Source: Candidatus Legionella polyplacis
GTDB lineage: Bacteria; Pseudomonadota; Gammaproteobacteria; Legionellales; Legionellaceae
DNA length: 64,000 nucleotides
NCBI RefSeq assembly: GCF_037013735.1
Contig: NZ_CP135136.1
Location: 434,001-498,000 of the forward strand
Direction of reading: 5' to 3'
The stretch's first letter is position 1; each line of letters opens with the position of its first letter. The translations under genes and the position numbers were made by a program. This document shows, piece after piece, positions 29,445-39,498 of the stretch. The notes under the pieces are model-generated. The model did not search any database and was not told the origin of the DNA. It worked only from the letters and a program-made list of their open reading frames with translations.

Positions 29445-30695
29445 TTGAATTATATTTGTATACCAACTGATGGAGAATTTATTACTGTTAGTGATAATGG
29501 GATATTAAATATACCACATTATCCTATTATTCCATTTATTGAGGGTGATGGTATTGGGAAAGATATAACTGGATCAATGTTATATGTTGTTAATTCTGCT
29601 GTATATAAAGCTTATGGAAACAAAAAGAAAATTATTTGGTTAGAGGTTTATGTTGGAGATAAAGCACAAAAGATATATGGATTTAGTGAATTTCTTCCAA
29701 AAGAAACTTTAGATATACTTAAAAGGTCTTTGGTTTCAATAAAAGGTCCATTAACTACACCTGTTGGTGGTGGTATGCGTTCATTAAATGTAAAAATTCG
29801 TCAATTGTTAGATTTATATGTTTGTTGTAGGCCTATTCGTTATTTTTATGGGGTTCCTTCTCCTGTTAAAGAACCTTGGAAGGTTAATATGGTAGTTTTG
29901 AGGGAAAATTCAGAGGATATTTATTCTGGCATTGAATGGAAAGCAAATTCAGTAGGTGCAAAAAAAATTATAAATTTTTTGCATGAAAATATGGGAGTTA
30001 ATAATATAAGATTTTCTAATTCGTGTGGTGTTGGAATAAAATTAGTTTCTGAAAAAGGTACTAAGAGGTTAGTTAAATTTGCTATTCAGTATGCAATTGA
30101 TAATAATTATGATTCAGTAACATTGGTCCATAAAGGAAACATTATGAAATTTACTGAGGGAGCATTTAGAGAATGGGGTTATGATGTTGTATATAAATAT
30201 TTTAATGGAATTCCACATTCAAATGGAATATGGGCGAAATTAATAAATCCTAAAAATAATATGAATATTATAGTCAAAGATATAATGGCAGATGCTTTTT
30301 TTCAACAAATTTTGTTAAATCCAGAAGATTATGGTGTAATTGCTACCCTGAATTTGAATGGAGATTATATTTCAGATGCTTTAGCTGCTCAAATTGGTGG
30401 TATTGGAATATCACCAGGGGCTAATATAGGAAATAATATTGCTTTGTTTGAAGCTACACATGGAAGTGCTCCTAAATATGCTAATTTAAATATTGCCAAT
30501 CCTAGTTCGTTAATTTTATCCGCAGAAATGTTGTTAAGGCATATTGGATGGTATCAGGCTGCTGATTATATAATAAGTGGTATAAGAAAAACTATTAAGA
30601 GTAAATTTGTTACTAGTGATTTTTATAAAAAAATGAAGGATGCAGTTTGTTTAGGTACTATGGAGTTTTCTAAAAAAATAGTAGAGAATATGTGA
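29445..30695 (+). CDS. icd: isocitrate dehydrogenase, NADP-dependent
   Basis: Oxidative decarboxylation of isocitrate to 2-oxoglutarate. I chose the TTG at 29445, giving 416 residues, the same length as E. coli Icd, and placing the phosphorylatable serine at residue 113 in [11 protein letters not shown], the E. coli number. The TTG is preceded at five bases by an eight-G run that can act as Shine-Dalgarno. An ATG at 29430 would add five residues encoded partly by that run. Substrate loop and NADP region ([30 protein letters not shown]) are intact. No other TCA-cycle gene is in the window. Confidence 0.95.
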   Translation: MNYICIPTDGEFITVSDNGILNIPHYPIIPFIEGDGIGKDITGSMLYVVNSAVYKAYGNKKKIIWLEVYVGDKAQKIYGFSEFLPKETLDILKRSLVSIKGPLTTPVGGGMRSLNVKIRQLLDLYVCCRPIRYFYGVPSPVKEPWKVNMVVLRENSEDIYSGIEWKANSVGAKKIINFLHENMGVNNIRFSNSCGVGIKLVSEKGTKRLVKFAIQYAIDNNYDSVTLVHKGNIMKFTEGAFREWGYDVVYKYFNGIPHSNGIWAKLINPKNNMNIIVKDIMADAFFQQILLNPEDYGVIATLNLNGDYISDALAAQIGGIGISPGANIGNNIALFEATHGSAPKYANLNIANPSSLILSAEMLLRHIGWYQAADYIISGIRKTIKSKFVTSDFYKKMKDAVCLGTMEFSKKIVENM

Positions 30696-31064
30696 AGTTT
30701 ATTTTTACAATATATAAATAATTAAGTTTTGATTGTTATTAAAGTTTTTTTATTTAAGTTTATAAAATAGAATATTATACAAAATATAATGGGTAGATAT
30801 ATAAGTTTTATGTTATTATAAATTAGTTTCATATCTTTAAGAAAATATAATTAGTATTGGTAATTATATACTAAATTAGATATATAATTTTTTTTATATG
30901 ATAAAGCTATTAAGATTTAAGAAATTATAATTTTTATAATTATTTTATTATTTTTTGATTTTTTTTGTTATGTATAATGATTATTATAAATGTTTTGGTT
31001 GTTATTTGAATTAGATATATATTTTTAGTGTTGTATTATCTATATTTTATATGGAGAATTAAGT
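30696..31064. other. 369-base spacer icd/csrA
   Basis: Extremely AT-rich, no open frame, RNA gene or relic recognised. The csrA ribosome binding site GGAGA lies at its 3' end, nine bases before the ATG. Confidence 0.45.
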
Positions 31065-31271
31065 ATGTTAATTTTGACTAGGCGTCTTGGTGAAACATTA
31101 ATGATTGGTGATGAAGTTAATATTACTGTGTTAGGTGTTAAGGGAAATCAAGTTAGATTAGGAATTAATGCTCCTAAGAATGTTTCAGTTCATAGAGAGG
31201 AAATATATTTACGTATTCAAAAAGAAAAAAAAGAAAATAGTAATAAAGTATTAGATAGTAAAACTAAATAA
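31065..31271 (+). CDS. csrA: carbon storage regulator CsrA
   Basis: A 68-residue RNA-binding dimer that blocks or stabilises mRNAs at GGA motifs. Near-perfect family N-terminus [16 protein letters not shown], then [23 protein letters not shown] with the RNA-contacting VHREEI strand intact. The C-terminal 15 residues are a Lys/Asn/Ser tail. In Legionella CsrA controls the switch between replicative and transmissive phases; what it regulates in a reduced genome is unknown. Convergent with birA. Confidence 0.96.
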   Translation: MLILTRRLGETLMIGDEVNITVLGVKGNQVRLGINAPKNVSVHREEIYLRIQKEKKENSNKVLDSKTK

Positions 31272-31331
31272 AATAGTTATCAGTATTTTTTTTAAAAGAA
31301 AATAATGGTAAAAAAGGTTTTTGGTGGTGTT

Positions 31332-32168
31332 TTATTTTTTTTTGGAAATTATATTTTTAGAATGATAATATTTGTTGATATTTCGAAAATAAATTATAGA
31401 TCCTGATGTAATATTGATAATTTTTTTGTTTGTTTTTAATATAAGGTGACCATTATTATTTATTCCTTTATATATTCCAAATAATTTTTTTTTTGATTGT
31501 GATATTCCTATATATTTTTCAAATAAATAATCAAATTTCTTCCATTTATTTAAAAAAGAATGAAATCCTGTTTTTAGGAATAATTTTAAATTATTGTTTA
31601 GTGAACATAATAAATTAGCGATTAAATGGTTACGGTTATATTTTTTTTTTGTTACTTCATGTAAAGAGCAAAAAAGATTTTTTTTTGATGAATATTTATA
31701 AGGATTTAAGTTTATATTTAATCCTATTCCTATGACAATGGTTTGTAAATTATTACATTTAATATTGTTTTCTATTAAAATGCCACCCATTTTTTTATTT
31801 TTCCAGAAAATATCATTTGGCCACTTAATTTTTAGATCTTGTTCGATATTTTTAAATTTTAAACTGTCTATAATAGATAGACCAACTATTAAGCTTAGTC
31901 CAGATAGTAGATATGATTTACATTTTAAATTCCATTTACTAGAAAGATAAATATTTTTCCCAAAAGGTGAAATCCATTTTTTGTTATTTTTACCTTTTCC
32001 ATTTGTTTGTTGTTCTGAACAGCAAATTTCTAATATTGATTTATAGGGTAATTTTTTAAGAAATTGGTTTGTTGATTTTAGAGATTTAAAAATATATAAA
32101 TTAAATTTTTTTTTAAAATTTTTTTTATATAGTAAGTTAGAAATAATTTTTTTATTTATATAATACAT
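31332..32168 (-). CDS. birA: biotin--[acetyl-CoA-carboxylase] ligase, no DNA-binding domain
   Basis: Attaches biotin to the AccB carrier. 278 residues. Ligase motifs in order: STNQFL (32-37), EQQTNGKGKNNKKW (52-65, the biotinyl-AMP loop, family GRGRRGR-W), SPFGKNIYLS, KWPNDI (115-120), MGGILIE and a C-terminal SH3-like domain with a final ITSGSIIYF. Only about 30 residues precede the catalytic domain, so the helix-turn-helix repressor domain of E. coli-type BirA is missing and it is probably a ligase only. accA is encoded nearby. Confidence 0.88.
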   Translation of the reverse strand: MYYINKKIISNLLYKKNFKKKFNLYIFKSLKSTNQFLKKLPYKSILEICCSEQQTNGKGKNNKKWISPFGKNIYLSSKWNLKCKSYLLSGLSLIVGLSIIDSLKFKNIEQDLKIKWPNDIFWKNKKMGGILIENNIKCNNLQTIVIGIGLNINLNPYKYSSKKNLFCSLHEVTKKKYNRNHLIANLLCSLNNNLKLFLKTGFHSFLNKWKKFDYLFEKYIGISQSKKKLFGIYKGINNNGHLILKTNKKIINITSGSIIYFRNINKYYHSKNIISKKK

Positions 32169-32290
32169 TTAAATAGTTTTAATAAATTTTGTTTAGTACA
32201 ATAAAAGATTGTAATTAAAAAGATTATGTTTCTTATTATAAAGAAAATATTTTTTAAATATATATATATTAATATTTTATATATAAATTA

Positions 32291-33064
32291 TTAATTATTA
32301 ATTTTATAAAAGTATTTATAGAAGTTTTGTGGATATATTGTTCTATATCGTATTGTCTTAATTTTTTGAGAATAGCAAATAGATGCATTATATAAATTTT
32401 TTGGTGAAAAAGACATTATATTCCAATATTGGTTATTTTTTGATTTTAATTCTACTTTGAGGTTGTTAATAAGAGTTTCAATAGTCCAAGAGCATGGATA
32501 TGACATAGGAAAGGTTATTTTTAATCCGAATGTTTTTATAAATGCTTCTTTTTGTGTCCATATTTTGTAAAACACGGTAGGTTTGAATTTTTCAGATATT
32601 TGATTAAATATAGTTAATTCTTCAAAATTAAGAATTTTTTTTATAATTTTATTGAAATTTCTTTTAAAAAAAAATTCAACATCAATACCTATTGGATATT
32701 TTTTTCCAATCGCTAATAATGATATTTTGTAAGAATGACTTAAATTAAATTCTAATTGGATATATTTGTAATTAATAAAAGGTTTTCCATTTTTATTAAA
32801 GTTTAGTTTTAATTTATGAATATTTTGTTTTAAATAATGACTTAATATTATTTTTAATAAAGCACGATTTATTATAAATTTATGTTTATGATAATTAAAA
32901 TTAAGTTTGGATGCTTTTGAAATTTCTTGAGAATTAAGAAAATTTTTTGCTAATTTGATTGGAATAATGTTATATGGAAATTCCCATATATCAATTTGGT
33001 TTGTTTTTAATTTAAAATTATTTAATATATTATTTTTTGTTTTTAAAAGAAAATTATATGACAT
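32291..33064 (-). CDS. Sfp-type 4'-phosphopantetheinyl transferase
   Basis: Transfers phosphopantetheine from CoA to a carrier-protein serine. A 257-residue pseudo-dimeric Sfp/HetI-type enzyme: FNLSHS at 106-111 (P-loop-like motif 1), IGIDVE at 125-130 with the Mg-binding D128 and E130, and WTQKEAFIK at 169-177. Larger than the roughly 120-residue AcpS that normally serves fatty-acid ACP. No polyketide or non-ribosomal peptide gene is seen here, so I infer that it activates AcpP. The N-terminal and C-terminal parts are Lys/Asn rich and diverged. Confidence 0.85.
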   Translation of the reverse strand: MSYNFLLKTKNNILNNFKLKTNQIDIWEFPYNIIPIKLAKNFLNSQEISKASKLNFNYHKHKFIINRALLKIILSHYLKQNIHKLKLNFNKNGKPFINYKYIQLEFNLSHSYKISLLAIGKKYPIGIDVEFFFKRNFNKIIKKILNFEELTIFNQISEKFKPTVFYKIWTQKEAFIKTFGLKITFPMSYPCSWTIETLINNLKVELKSKNNQYWNIMSFSPKNLYNASICYSQKIKTIRYRTIYPQNFYKYFYKINN

Positions 33065-33135
33065 ATAATATATTATATATTTTTATAAAGTTTTTTATTT
33101 GTTTTGATAGATAATTTTTTTTTAAATAAGTATCT

Positions 33136-34092
33136 ATGAATAGAAATTTTTTAGATTTTGAATCTCCTATAGAAGAATTATATCAAAAAATTAAAGCATT
33201 ATATGTAATAATTTGTGATGACAATAAGAAACATGTTAATAAAAAAATTAATTATCTTGAATCTAAATATTATTTTTTAATAAAAAAAATTTTTTCAAGA
33301 TTAGATCCTTGGAAAATTGTTCAGATTGCTCGACATCCATTAAGGCCTCAAACAAGTGATTATATATATAGTATTTTTACTGATTTTCAAGAGTTACATG
33401 GAGATAGATATTATTCATCAGCTCCGGCAATAATTGGAGGTTTGGCTAAGTTAGGTAATGATTCTGTTATGTTAATAGGTCATCAAAAAGGAAAACATAC
33501 AAAAGAAAAAATATATCGAAATTTTGGAATGGCTAGACCAGAAGAATACAGGAAAGCATTGCGTTTAATGAAATTAGCAGAAAAATTTGAATTGCCTGTT
33601 TTTACTTTTATTGATACTCCAGGAGCATATCCTGGAGTTATTGCAGAAAGATATAATCAATCTAGAGCAATTGCTGAGAATTTATTAGGTATGTCAAGTT
33701 TAAAGACAAGAATTATTTGTACAATTATTGGAGAAGCTGGTTCTGGTGGGGCTTTAGCGATTGGTATAGGAGATAGAATTTTAATGTTAGAATATAGTAC
33801 TTATTCTATTATTTCACCAGAAGGTTGTGCTTCCATTTTATGGAAAGATATAAATAAATCTCATGAAGCTGCATGTTCTATGGGAATTACTTCTAAAGAT
33901 ATTTTAAGATTAAAATTGATTGATAGAATTATTAAAGAGCCTTTAGGTGGAGCTCATAGATGTCCTAATGAAATGTTTTTACATTTAAAAAGTGTTTTTT
34001 TAAAAGAATTAAAGATTCTTAAATCATTTTCTCTAAATGAAATTTTAAAGAATCGTTACAAAAAATTTATTAAAATGGGAGTTAAAAATTAG
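33136..34092 (+). CDS. accA: acetyl-CoA carboxylase carboxyltransferase subunit alpha
   Basis: With AccD, transfers the carboxyl group from biotin to acetyl-CoA, the first step of fatty-acid synthesis. 318 residues, the usual length. N-terminal coiled coil with [10 protein letters not shown], then the crotonase-like core: [19 protein letters not shown], quoted in part, [19 protein letters not shown] and [20 protein letters not shown]. It ends five bases before the TTG start of tilS, so the two are probably cotranscribed, a pairing known in gammaproteobacteria. Confidence 0.97.
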   Translation: MNRNFLDFESPIEELYQKIKALYVIICDDNKKHVNKKINYLESKYYFLIKKIFSRLDPWKIVQIARHPLRPQTSDYIYSIFTDFQELHGDRYYSSAPAIIGGLAKLGNDSVMLIGHQKGKHTKEKIYRNFGMARPEEYRKALRLMKLAEKFELPVFTFIDTPGAYPGVIAERYNQSRAIAENLLGMSSLKTRIICTIIGEAGSGGALAIGIGDRILMLEYSTYSIISPEGCASILWKDINKSHEAACSMGITSKDILRLKLIDRIIKEPLGGAHRCPNEMFLHLKSVFLKELKILKSFSLNEILKNRYKKFIKMGVKN

Positions 34093-34096
34093 TTCT

Positions 34097-35407
34097 TTGC
34101 TAGATTCTTATTGGTTATCTTATTTAAAAAAATATGATAGGTTATTTGTGGGTTTTAGTGGAGGATTAGATTCAACAGTATTATTATATTCTTTATTTGC
34201 AGAGCAATATTTTAGATCAAAAATAATTGCTTTACATATTAATCATAATTTAAGTGATCGTTCTTATTTTTGGGAAGATCATTGTAGACAATTTTGTTAC
34301 AATAAAAAAATTTTATTTATTTCTAAAAATATTTATTTTACTAAACTTTCTAATGTTGAACAGATAGCAAGAAGAATTAGATATAGTATTTATTTAAGTA
34401 TTCTTGGAAAGAATGATGCAATTTTATTAGGTCATCATAAAAATGATCAGGTTGAAACTTTGTTATTACATTTATTTAGAGGGTCTGGTATTTGTGGTTT
34501 ATCTGCTATGCATCCTGTAAGATCTTTAAAATTAGGATACGTAGTTAGACCATTTTTAAAATATGAATCTTATATATTGAGGCAATATGCCGATGAAAAT
34601 AATTTGAACTGGATTGATGATGATAGTAATCATAATAATGTTTTTTCAAGAAATTTTTTAAGAAATAAAGTTATTCCATTAATTACTTTACGTTGGCCTG
34701 GTATTGTTAATAATTTGTTTAGATTAGCGTCTAATTGTTTAGATGCTAGCAATAATTTGTTTGATTTGGCTAGAATTGATTGTCCTGAAATTCTGAATTG
34801 TAGATACAAAAATTTTTCTCATATTCCAATAAAAAATTTGATAAAATTAAGCATAGAACGTATAAAAAATGTTTTATATTTTTGGTTTAAAAATTTAGGT
34901 ATTCTTATTCCTAATTCAAAAATTTTTAATATTATAGCAAGTAATCTTAAAAATGCAGAGAATACTACTAATGTAAAAGTAAATTGGAAGAATATTTGCA
35001 TAAGGAGTTATAAACAGAATTTATATATTTTATTTGATGAATTTAATTATTATTGTAAATTGAATATGGTAGTGTATTGGATTAATTTTCCTAGTCCTTT
35101 ATTTTTAGGAAAAAGTTTAGGTACTTTAAATGTAATAAATACTAAATATGGATTATTTATACCTAAGGGTAGTAAAATTTTTATTAAATTTCGTTCTGGA
35201 GGTGAGAGGATTAGATGGAGAAAACAAAATAAAACATTAAAAAAATTATTTCAATATTGGAATGTACCACCTTGGTTGAGGTTTAGGATTCCTCTCTTAT
35301 ATATTGATAATGTATTAGCATGTGTTATTGGATATGCGATTAGTGATGATTTTTATTGTATTTCTGAAGAAAATTCTTCTTATTGGTTTAAATTAAAAAA
35401 TAATTAA
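34097..35407 (+). CDS. tilS: tRNA(Ile)-lysidine synthetase
   Basis: Converts C34 of tRNA-Ile2 to lysidine so that it reads AUA and is charged with Ile. 436 residues. The PP-loop SGGLDS lies at residues 21-26; HINHNLSD, LGHHKNDQVETLLLHLFRGSG and the RNFLRNKVIP segment are conserved. The C-terminal TilS domain carries IKFRSGGERIRWRKQNKTLKK, quoted in part. The start is TTG at 34097. Its substrate tRNA, anticodon CAT, is at 17941-18013. With AT-rich codon use, AUA decoding makes it essential. Confidence 0.93.
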   Translation: MLDSYWLSYLKKYDRLFVGFSGGLDSTVLLYSLFAEQYFRSKIIALHINHNLSDRSYFWEDHCRQFCYNKKILFISKNIYFTKLSNVEQIARRIRYSIYLSILGKNDAILLGHHKNDQVETLLLHLFRGSGICGLSAMHPVRSLKLGYVVRPFLKYESYILRQYADENNLNWIDDDSNHNNVFSRNFLRNKVIPLITLRWPGIVNNLFRLASNCLDASNNLFDLARIDCPEILNCRYKNFSHIPIKNLIKLSIERIKNVLYFWFKNLGILIPNSKIFNIIASNLKNAENTTNVKVNWKNICIRSYKQNLYILFDEFNYYCKLNMVVYWINFPSPLFLGKSLGTLNVINTKYGLFIPKGSKIFIKFRSGGERIRWRKQNKTLKKLFQYWNVPPWLRFRIPLLYIDNVLACVIGYAISDDFYCISEENSSYWFKLKNN

Positions 35408-35667
35408 AAATTATAGGTTTATGTTTATTAGTAAGGACAATTTTGAATTGTTTTTATATTAATAATATGGTTAATAATACAGGTTTTATTTTTATTGTTA
35501 ATAGTTTAATTTCAAGTTTTGTATATTAAAATTAGTGATTTTATATTTTATGTGGTTGTATATTAATCTTATGATTGTTATGAAATTGATATTTATCAAT
35601 AGATAAAATAGATTTATAAATAGTTTTTTGATATACTTATGGTTAAGTACAATTCATAGGTTTATTT

Positions 35668-36954
35668 ATGATTTTTAAAAGATCTTTTTTTAGTGATAGT
35701 AATAAATACTTTATGTCATGGTTAGTTTGTTTATCTTCTGGATTGTTTTTTTGTTATGAATTTTTTCAATTTAATATTTTTGATGTTATTAATGAATCTT
35801 TACGTAGTGATTTTAAAATTAATTCTGCACAGTTGAGTTGGATGTCGAGTATGTATTTATGGGCAGATGTTTTTTTCTTAATACCTGCTGGAATTATTCT
35901 AGATTGTTTTTCTGTTCGTAAAGTTGTATTGATTACTATGTTAATTTGTATTTTTGGTATTTTTGGTTTTGCAATTTCTCATTCATTTATTTTTGCTTCT
36001 ATTTTTTATTTCATATCAGGTATAGGTAATGCTTTTTGTTTTTTATCTTGTGTTGTTTTGATTTCTAGATGGTTTCCGTCATGTAGAAGAGCATTGATTA
36101 TTGGTATTGTTATTATGATGGCTTTTATTGGTGGTATGATATCTCATATTCTTTTAACATGGTTAAATAATTTTTTTAATTGGAGATTTTCATTATATAT
36201 AGATGTAGTGACTGGTTTATTTTTGTTTCTTTGGTTATATCTTGTAATTCAAGATTTTCCATATTTATCTTATCCTAATAAAGATAAGAATATATTATCT
36301 ATGGATAAGTATAGATTATTTATATGTTTTTTGAATGTTATAAAAAATAAACAAAACTGGTTAATTGGTTTATATACATCTTTGTTAAATTTACCAGTAG
36401 TGGTTTTATGTGCTTTATGGGGTGGAACATATTTGCAATATACTTATCATTTATCTAAATTAGAGTCTGTTAAAATAATTAATATGATATTTATGGGAAG
36501 TATATTTGGTTCTCCATTGATGGGATGGATTTCAGATTTTTATAAACGTAGAAAACCATTAATGTTTTTTGGAGCTATAATGAATATTATAGTCATGATT
36601 CCTTTATGTATAAAGTGTTTGTTTATATCGAAATTTTTATTGTTTATATTATTTTTTTTAATAGGATTTTTTGCGAGTTCTCAAGTTATTAGTTGTCCGT
36701 TAATTTCTGAAAGTAATTCTAGTTTAAATACTGGAGCAGCTACAAGTATTGCTTCTATTATAATTATGGGTGGAGGAGCTATAGGACAAGTCTTGTTTGG
36801 TTATTTGGTGCAAATTCATTCAAATTATTATATTAAATATTATTTAAATTATGATTTTATTTATGCAATGAGAATTTTTCCTATATCTTTAATAATTGCG
36901 TTATTTACAGTTTTCTTTATAAAAGAGACTTATTGTAGATCTTTAGTAGATTAA
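35668..36954 (+). CDS. MFS transporter, Pht-like (first of tandem pair)
   Basis: A 428-residue inner-membrane permease with 12 predicted helices. N-terminal half: FQFNIFDVINESLRSDFKI then LSWMSSMYLWADVFFLIPAG, the usual MFS start. The inter-domain equivalent of motif A is MGWISDFYKRRKPLMFFG. The protein is clearly homologous to the next gene (shared layout: gap of helix lengths, FCFLS after helix 4, the SPLMGWISD/SPIIGWISD loop and ASQVISC/ASQIISY near helix 10). The substrate is not readable from sequence; position beside deoB and the Legionella Pht precedent (PhtC/PhtD, pyrimidine nucleosides) suggest nucleosides. Confidence 0.8.
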   Translation: MIFKRSFFSDSNKYFMSWLVCLSSGLFFCYEFFQFNIFDVINESLRSDFKINSAQLSWMSSMYLWADVFFLIPAGIILDCFSVRKVVLITMLICIFGIFGFAISHSFIFASIFYFISGIGNAFCFLSCVVLISRWFPSCRRALIIGIVIMMAFIGGMISHILLTWLNNFFNWRFSLYIDVVTGLFLFLWLYLVIQDFPYLSYPNKDKNILSMDKYRLFICFLNVIKNKQNWLIGLYTSLLNLPVVVLCALWGGTYLQYTYHLSKLESVKIINMIFMGSIFGSPLMGWISDFYKRRKPLMFFGAIMNIIVMIPLCIKCLFISKFLLFILFFLIGFFASSQVISCPLISESNSSLNTGAATSIASIIIMGGGAIGQVLFGYLVQIHSNYYIKYYLNYDFIYAMRIFPISLIIALFTVFFIKETYCRSLVD

Positions 36955-36977
36955 AATAAGTTTATAGGAACGTAAAA

Positions 36978-38273
36978 ATGTTTAGAGTAGCAAAAAGAAA
37001 TATAAATTTTTGTTTTAAAAAAAAACTAAGTTTGGTTTTATTTCCATGGTTTATTTGTATATGTGGTTCTTTATTTTTTTTCTATGAATTTATACAGGGA
37101 AATATGTTTTCTTCAATTGCTGATAATGTTATGAGAGATTTTTGTATTCATGCCGATAAAATGGCTTATCTTTCTAGTATATATTACGTATCTAACGTAT
37201 GTTTTTTACCTTTTGCAGGTGGTATTCTAAATAAATATTCGGTTAAAAAAATTATTTTGTTATCTATGCTGATTTGTATAATTAGCATTTTTTGTTTTTC
37301 TTATACTAAATCTTTTTACTTAGCTTTAATTTGTAGATTTGTAATGGGAATTGGAAGTGCTTTTTGTTTTTTGAGTCCTATACGTCTTGCGTCAAATTGG
37401 ATTGTTTCAAATAAAATGGCTTTAGCTACAGGATTTATTGTTACTATTGGAATGGTTGGCGGTATATTTTCTCAATATCCTTTGACAAAATTGGTGATTA
37501 GATTTGGATGGAGAAATGCTTTATTAATTGTAGCTTGGTTTGGTGTATTTATATTGTTAATTATGTATTTAGGCATTATTGATAGAAAAGATATTAGAAA
37601 CAATTTTAGAAAAAATAATACTTCTTTTTTTTGTATTTTAAAAAAAGTATATTGTAATTTTTATATTTTGAGAGCTGCTTTGTATACTAGTTTAATGAAC
37701 ATGGTTGTTGCTGTATTTGGAGCAATGATTGGAACTATTTATTTAATGCGAAGGATGAATGTTATTAAAGAAGTAGCTTCCAGCATTAATACTATGTTGT
37801 TTTTAGGTATTATTTTTGGTAGTCCAATTATAGGTTGGATATCAGATATGTTAAAACTTCGTATTATAGTTATGCAAATTGGTGCTATATTGTCTTTTAT
37901 AGTTTCTGTATTTATTTTCTTTTATCCTGTTTCATTGTTTGAAATGAAATTGTTATTTTTTTTGTTAGGTTTTTTTACTGCATCGCAAATTATAAGTTAT
38001 GCTTTTGTATCTGAATTAGGTGATTTAGAGATTTCTACTATGTCAGTTAGTGTAGTTTCTACTATTACTCAAGGCAGTTATGTTGTGTATCAAAATATAT
38101 TTAGTTTTTTATTAATGTATTGTCAAAAAATAAGATGTTTGAAATCTACATTTTTTTATTCTATAGAAGATTATCGTTATGCAATTTTAATTATTCCTTT
38201 TGGAATGATTATTGCTTTTTTTATTTTATTTGGTTTAAAGGAAATTAATTATAATTTATTAGAGGAGAGATAA
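36978..38273 (+). CDS. MFS transporter, Pht-like (second of tandem pair)
   Basis: A 431-residue, 12-helix MFS permease, paralogue of the preceding gene by tandem duplication. Conserved points: FYEFIQGNMFSSIADNVMRDF, quoted in part, near the N-terminus, MGIGSAFCFLSPIRLASNW, GWRNALLIVAWFGV and the half-way loop IGWISDMLKLR. It begins 23 bases after its paralogue and ends one base before deoB, whose Shine-Dalgarno AGAGGAG lies inside its last codons, so the three genes look like one operon. The substrate is inferred to be a nucleoside or related host metabolite. Confidence 0.8.
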   Translation: MFRVAKRNINFCFKKKLSLVLFPWFICICGSLFFFYEFIQGNMFSSIADNVMRDFCIHADKMAYLSSIYYVSNVCFLPFAGGILNKYSVKKIILLSMLICIISIFCFSYTKSFYLALICRFVMGIGSAFCFLSPIRLASNWIVSNKMALATGFIVTIGMVGGIFSQYPLTKLVIRFGWRNALLIVAWFGVFILLIMYLGIIDRKDIRNNFRKNNTSFFCILKKVYCNFYILRAALYTSLMNMVVAVFGAMIGTIYLMRRMNVIKEVASSINTMLFLGIIFGSPIIGWISDMLKLRIIVMQIGAILSFIVSVFIFFYPVSLFEMKLLFFLLGFFTASQIISYAFVSELGDLEISTMSVSVVSTITQGSYVVYQNIFSFLLMYCQKIRCLKSTFFYSIEDYRYAILIIPFGMIIAFFILFGLKEINYNLLEER

Positions 38274-38274
38274 T

Positions 38275-39498
38275 ATGTCTTTAAGAAGAGTATGTTTATT
38301 GTTATTAGATTCTTTGGGTGTGGGAGAAAGTTTGGATGCTAATAAATATAATGATCAAGGTTCTAATACTTTTGGAAATATTTATATGGCTTGTTCTAAT
38401 GGAAAGGCAGATCTTGTAGGTATTAGAAGTGGAAAATTGAATATACCAAATTTATCAAAATTAGGAATATATCATGTGGCTGTTGCAAGTTCTGGAATAG
38501 ATTTGGTAGACTTATCTGTATTAGATAAACCATTAGGATATTATGGATATGCTGTTGAAAAAAGTTTTGGAAAGGATACACCTAGTGGTCATTGGGAAAT
38601 AACAGGAGTTCCAACTGTTTTACCATGGGGATATTTCCCAAATACTGATCCTTGTTTTCCTAAAGATTTAATTAGTGAATTTATTAAACAAGCTAATTTG
38701 CCTGGTGTTTTAGGTCAGAAGCATTCTTCTGGTACCGTAATTATAGAAGAGTTTGGTGAAGAGCATTTACGTACGGGTAAACCTATCATTTATACGTCTA
38801 ATGATAGTATATTTCAAATTGCGGCTCATGAAGATATATTCAATATAAGACAATTATATGATATTTGTAAAATTGCAAAAATATTAGTGGATAAATATAA
38901 TATTAGTAGAGTGGTTGCTAGACCGTTTTCTGGAAAACCTGGTTCATTTTTTAGAACGGAAAATCGTCGTGACTATATAGGTGAGCCACCTGAGTCTACT
39001 TTGTTAGATATCTTGAAAGAAAATAATAGGGAGGTTATTACTATTGGTAAGGTTTCTGATATTTATTCTAATCGAGGATGTACTAGAATAATTAAGGGAA
39101 AAAATAATATGGCGTTATTTGATGCTACTTTGAGCGCTCTTAAATCAGCTTCTTATGGAAGTTTGATATTTACTAATTTTGTTGATTTTGATTCTGTTTA
39201 TGGTCATAGAAGAAATGTTGCTGGTTATGCGAACGCTTTAGAGTTATTTGATTCTAGGTTACCTGAATTATTTTCTATATTACGTGAAGATGATCTTGTA
39301 TTTATTGTGTCAGATCATGGTTGTGATCCTACATTTTCTGGGTTTGGTCATACAAGAGAGCATATTCCAATATTAGGTTTTGGGCCAAAAATATCAAGTA
39401 ATTTTATTGGACGTCGTGATACATTTGCAGATATTGGACAAAGTATTGCAGAGTATTTAAATGTTGGTCCATTAATGCATGGTATATCATTTATTTGA
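38275..39498 (+). CDS. deoB: phosphopentomutase
   Basis: Interconverts (deoxy)ribose 1-phosphate and 5-phosphate, joining nucleoside breakdown to central metabolism. 407 residues, exactly the E. coli length. Alkaline-phosphatase superfamily metal-binding elements are intact: LLLDSLGVGESLDANKY, GKDTPSGHWEITG, SDHGCDPTFSGFGHTREHIP (with the Asp/His ligands). It lies one base after the second MFS gene. With tkt (54253) the product can enter the non-oxidative pentose phosphate branch. Confidence 0.96.
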   Translation: MSLRRVCLLLLDSLGVGESLDANKYNDQGSNTFGNIYMACSNGKADLVGIRSGKLNIPNLSKLGIYHVAVASSGIDLVDLSVLDKPLGYYGYAVEKSFGKDTPSGHWEITGVPTVLPWGYFPNTDPCFPKDLISEFIKQANLPGVLGQKHSSGTVIIEEFGEEHLRTGKPIIYTSNDSIFQIAAHEDIFNIRQLYDICKIAKILVDKYNISRVVARPFSGKPGSFFRTENRRDYIGEPPESTLLDILKENNREVITIGKVSDIYSNRGCTRIIKGKNNMALFDATLSALKSASYGSLIFTNFVDFDSVYGHRRNVAGYANALELFDSRLPELFSILREDDLVFIVSDHGCDPTFSGFGHTREHIPILGFGPKISSNFIGRRDTFADIGQSIAEYLNVGPLMHGISFI

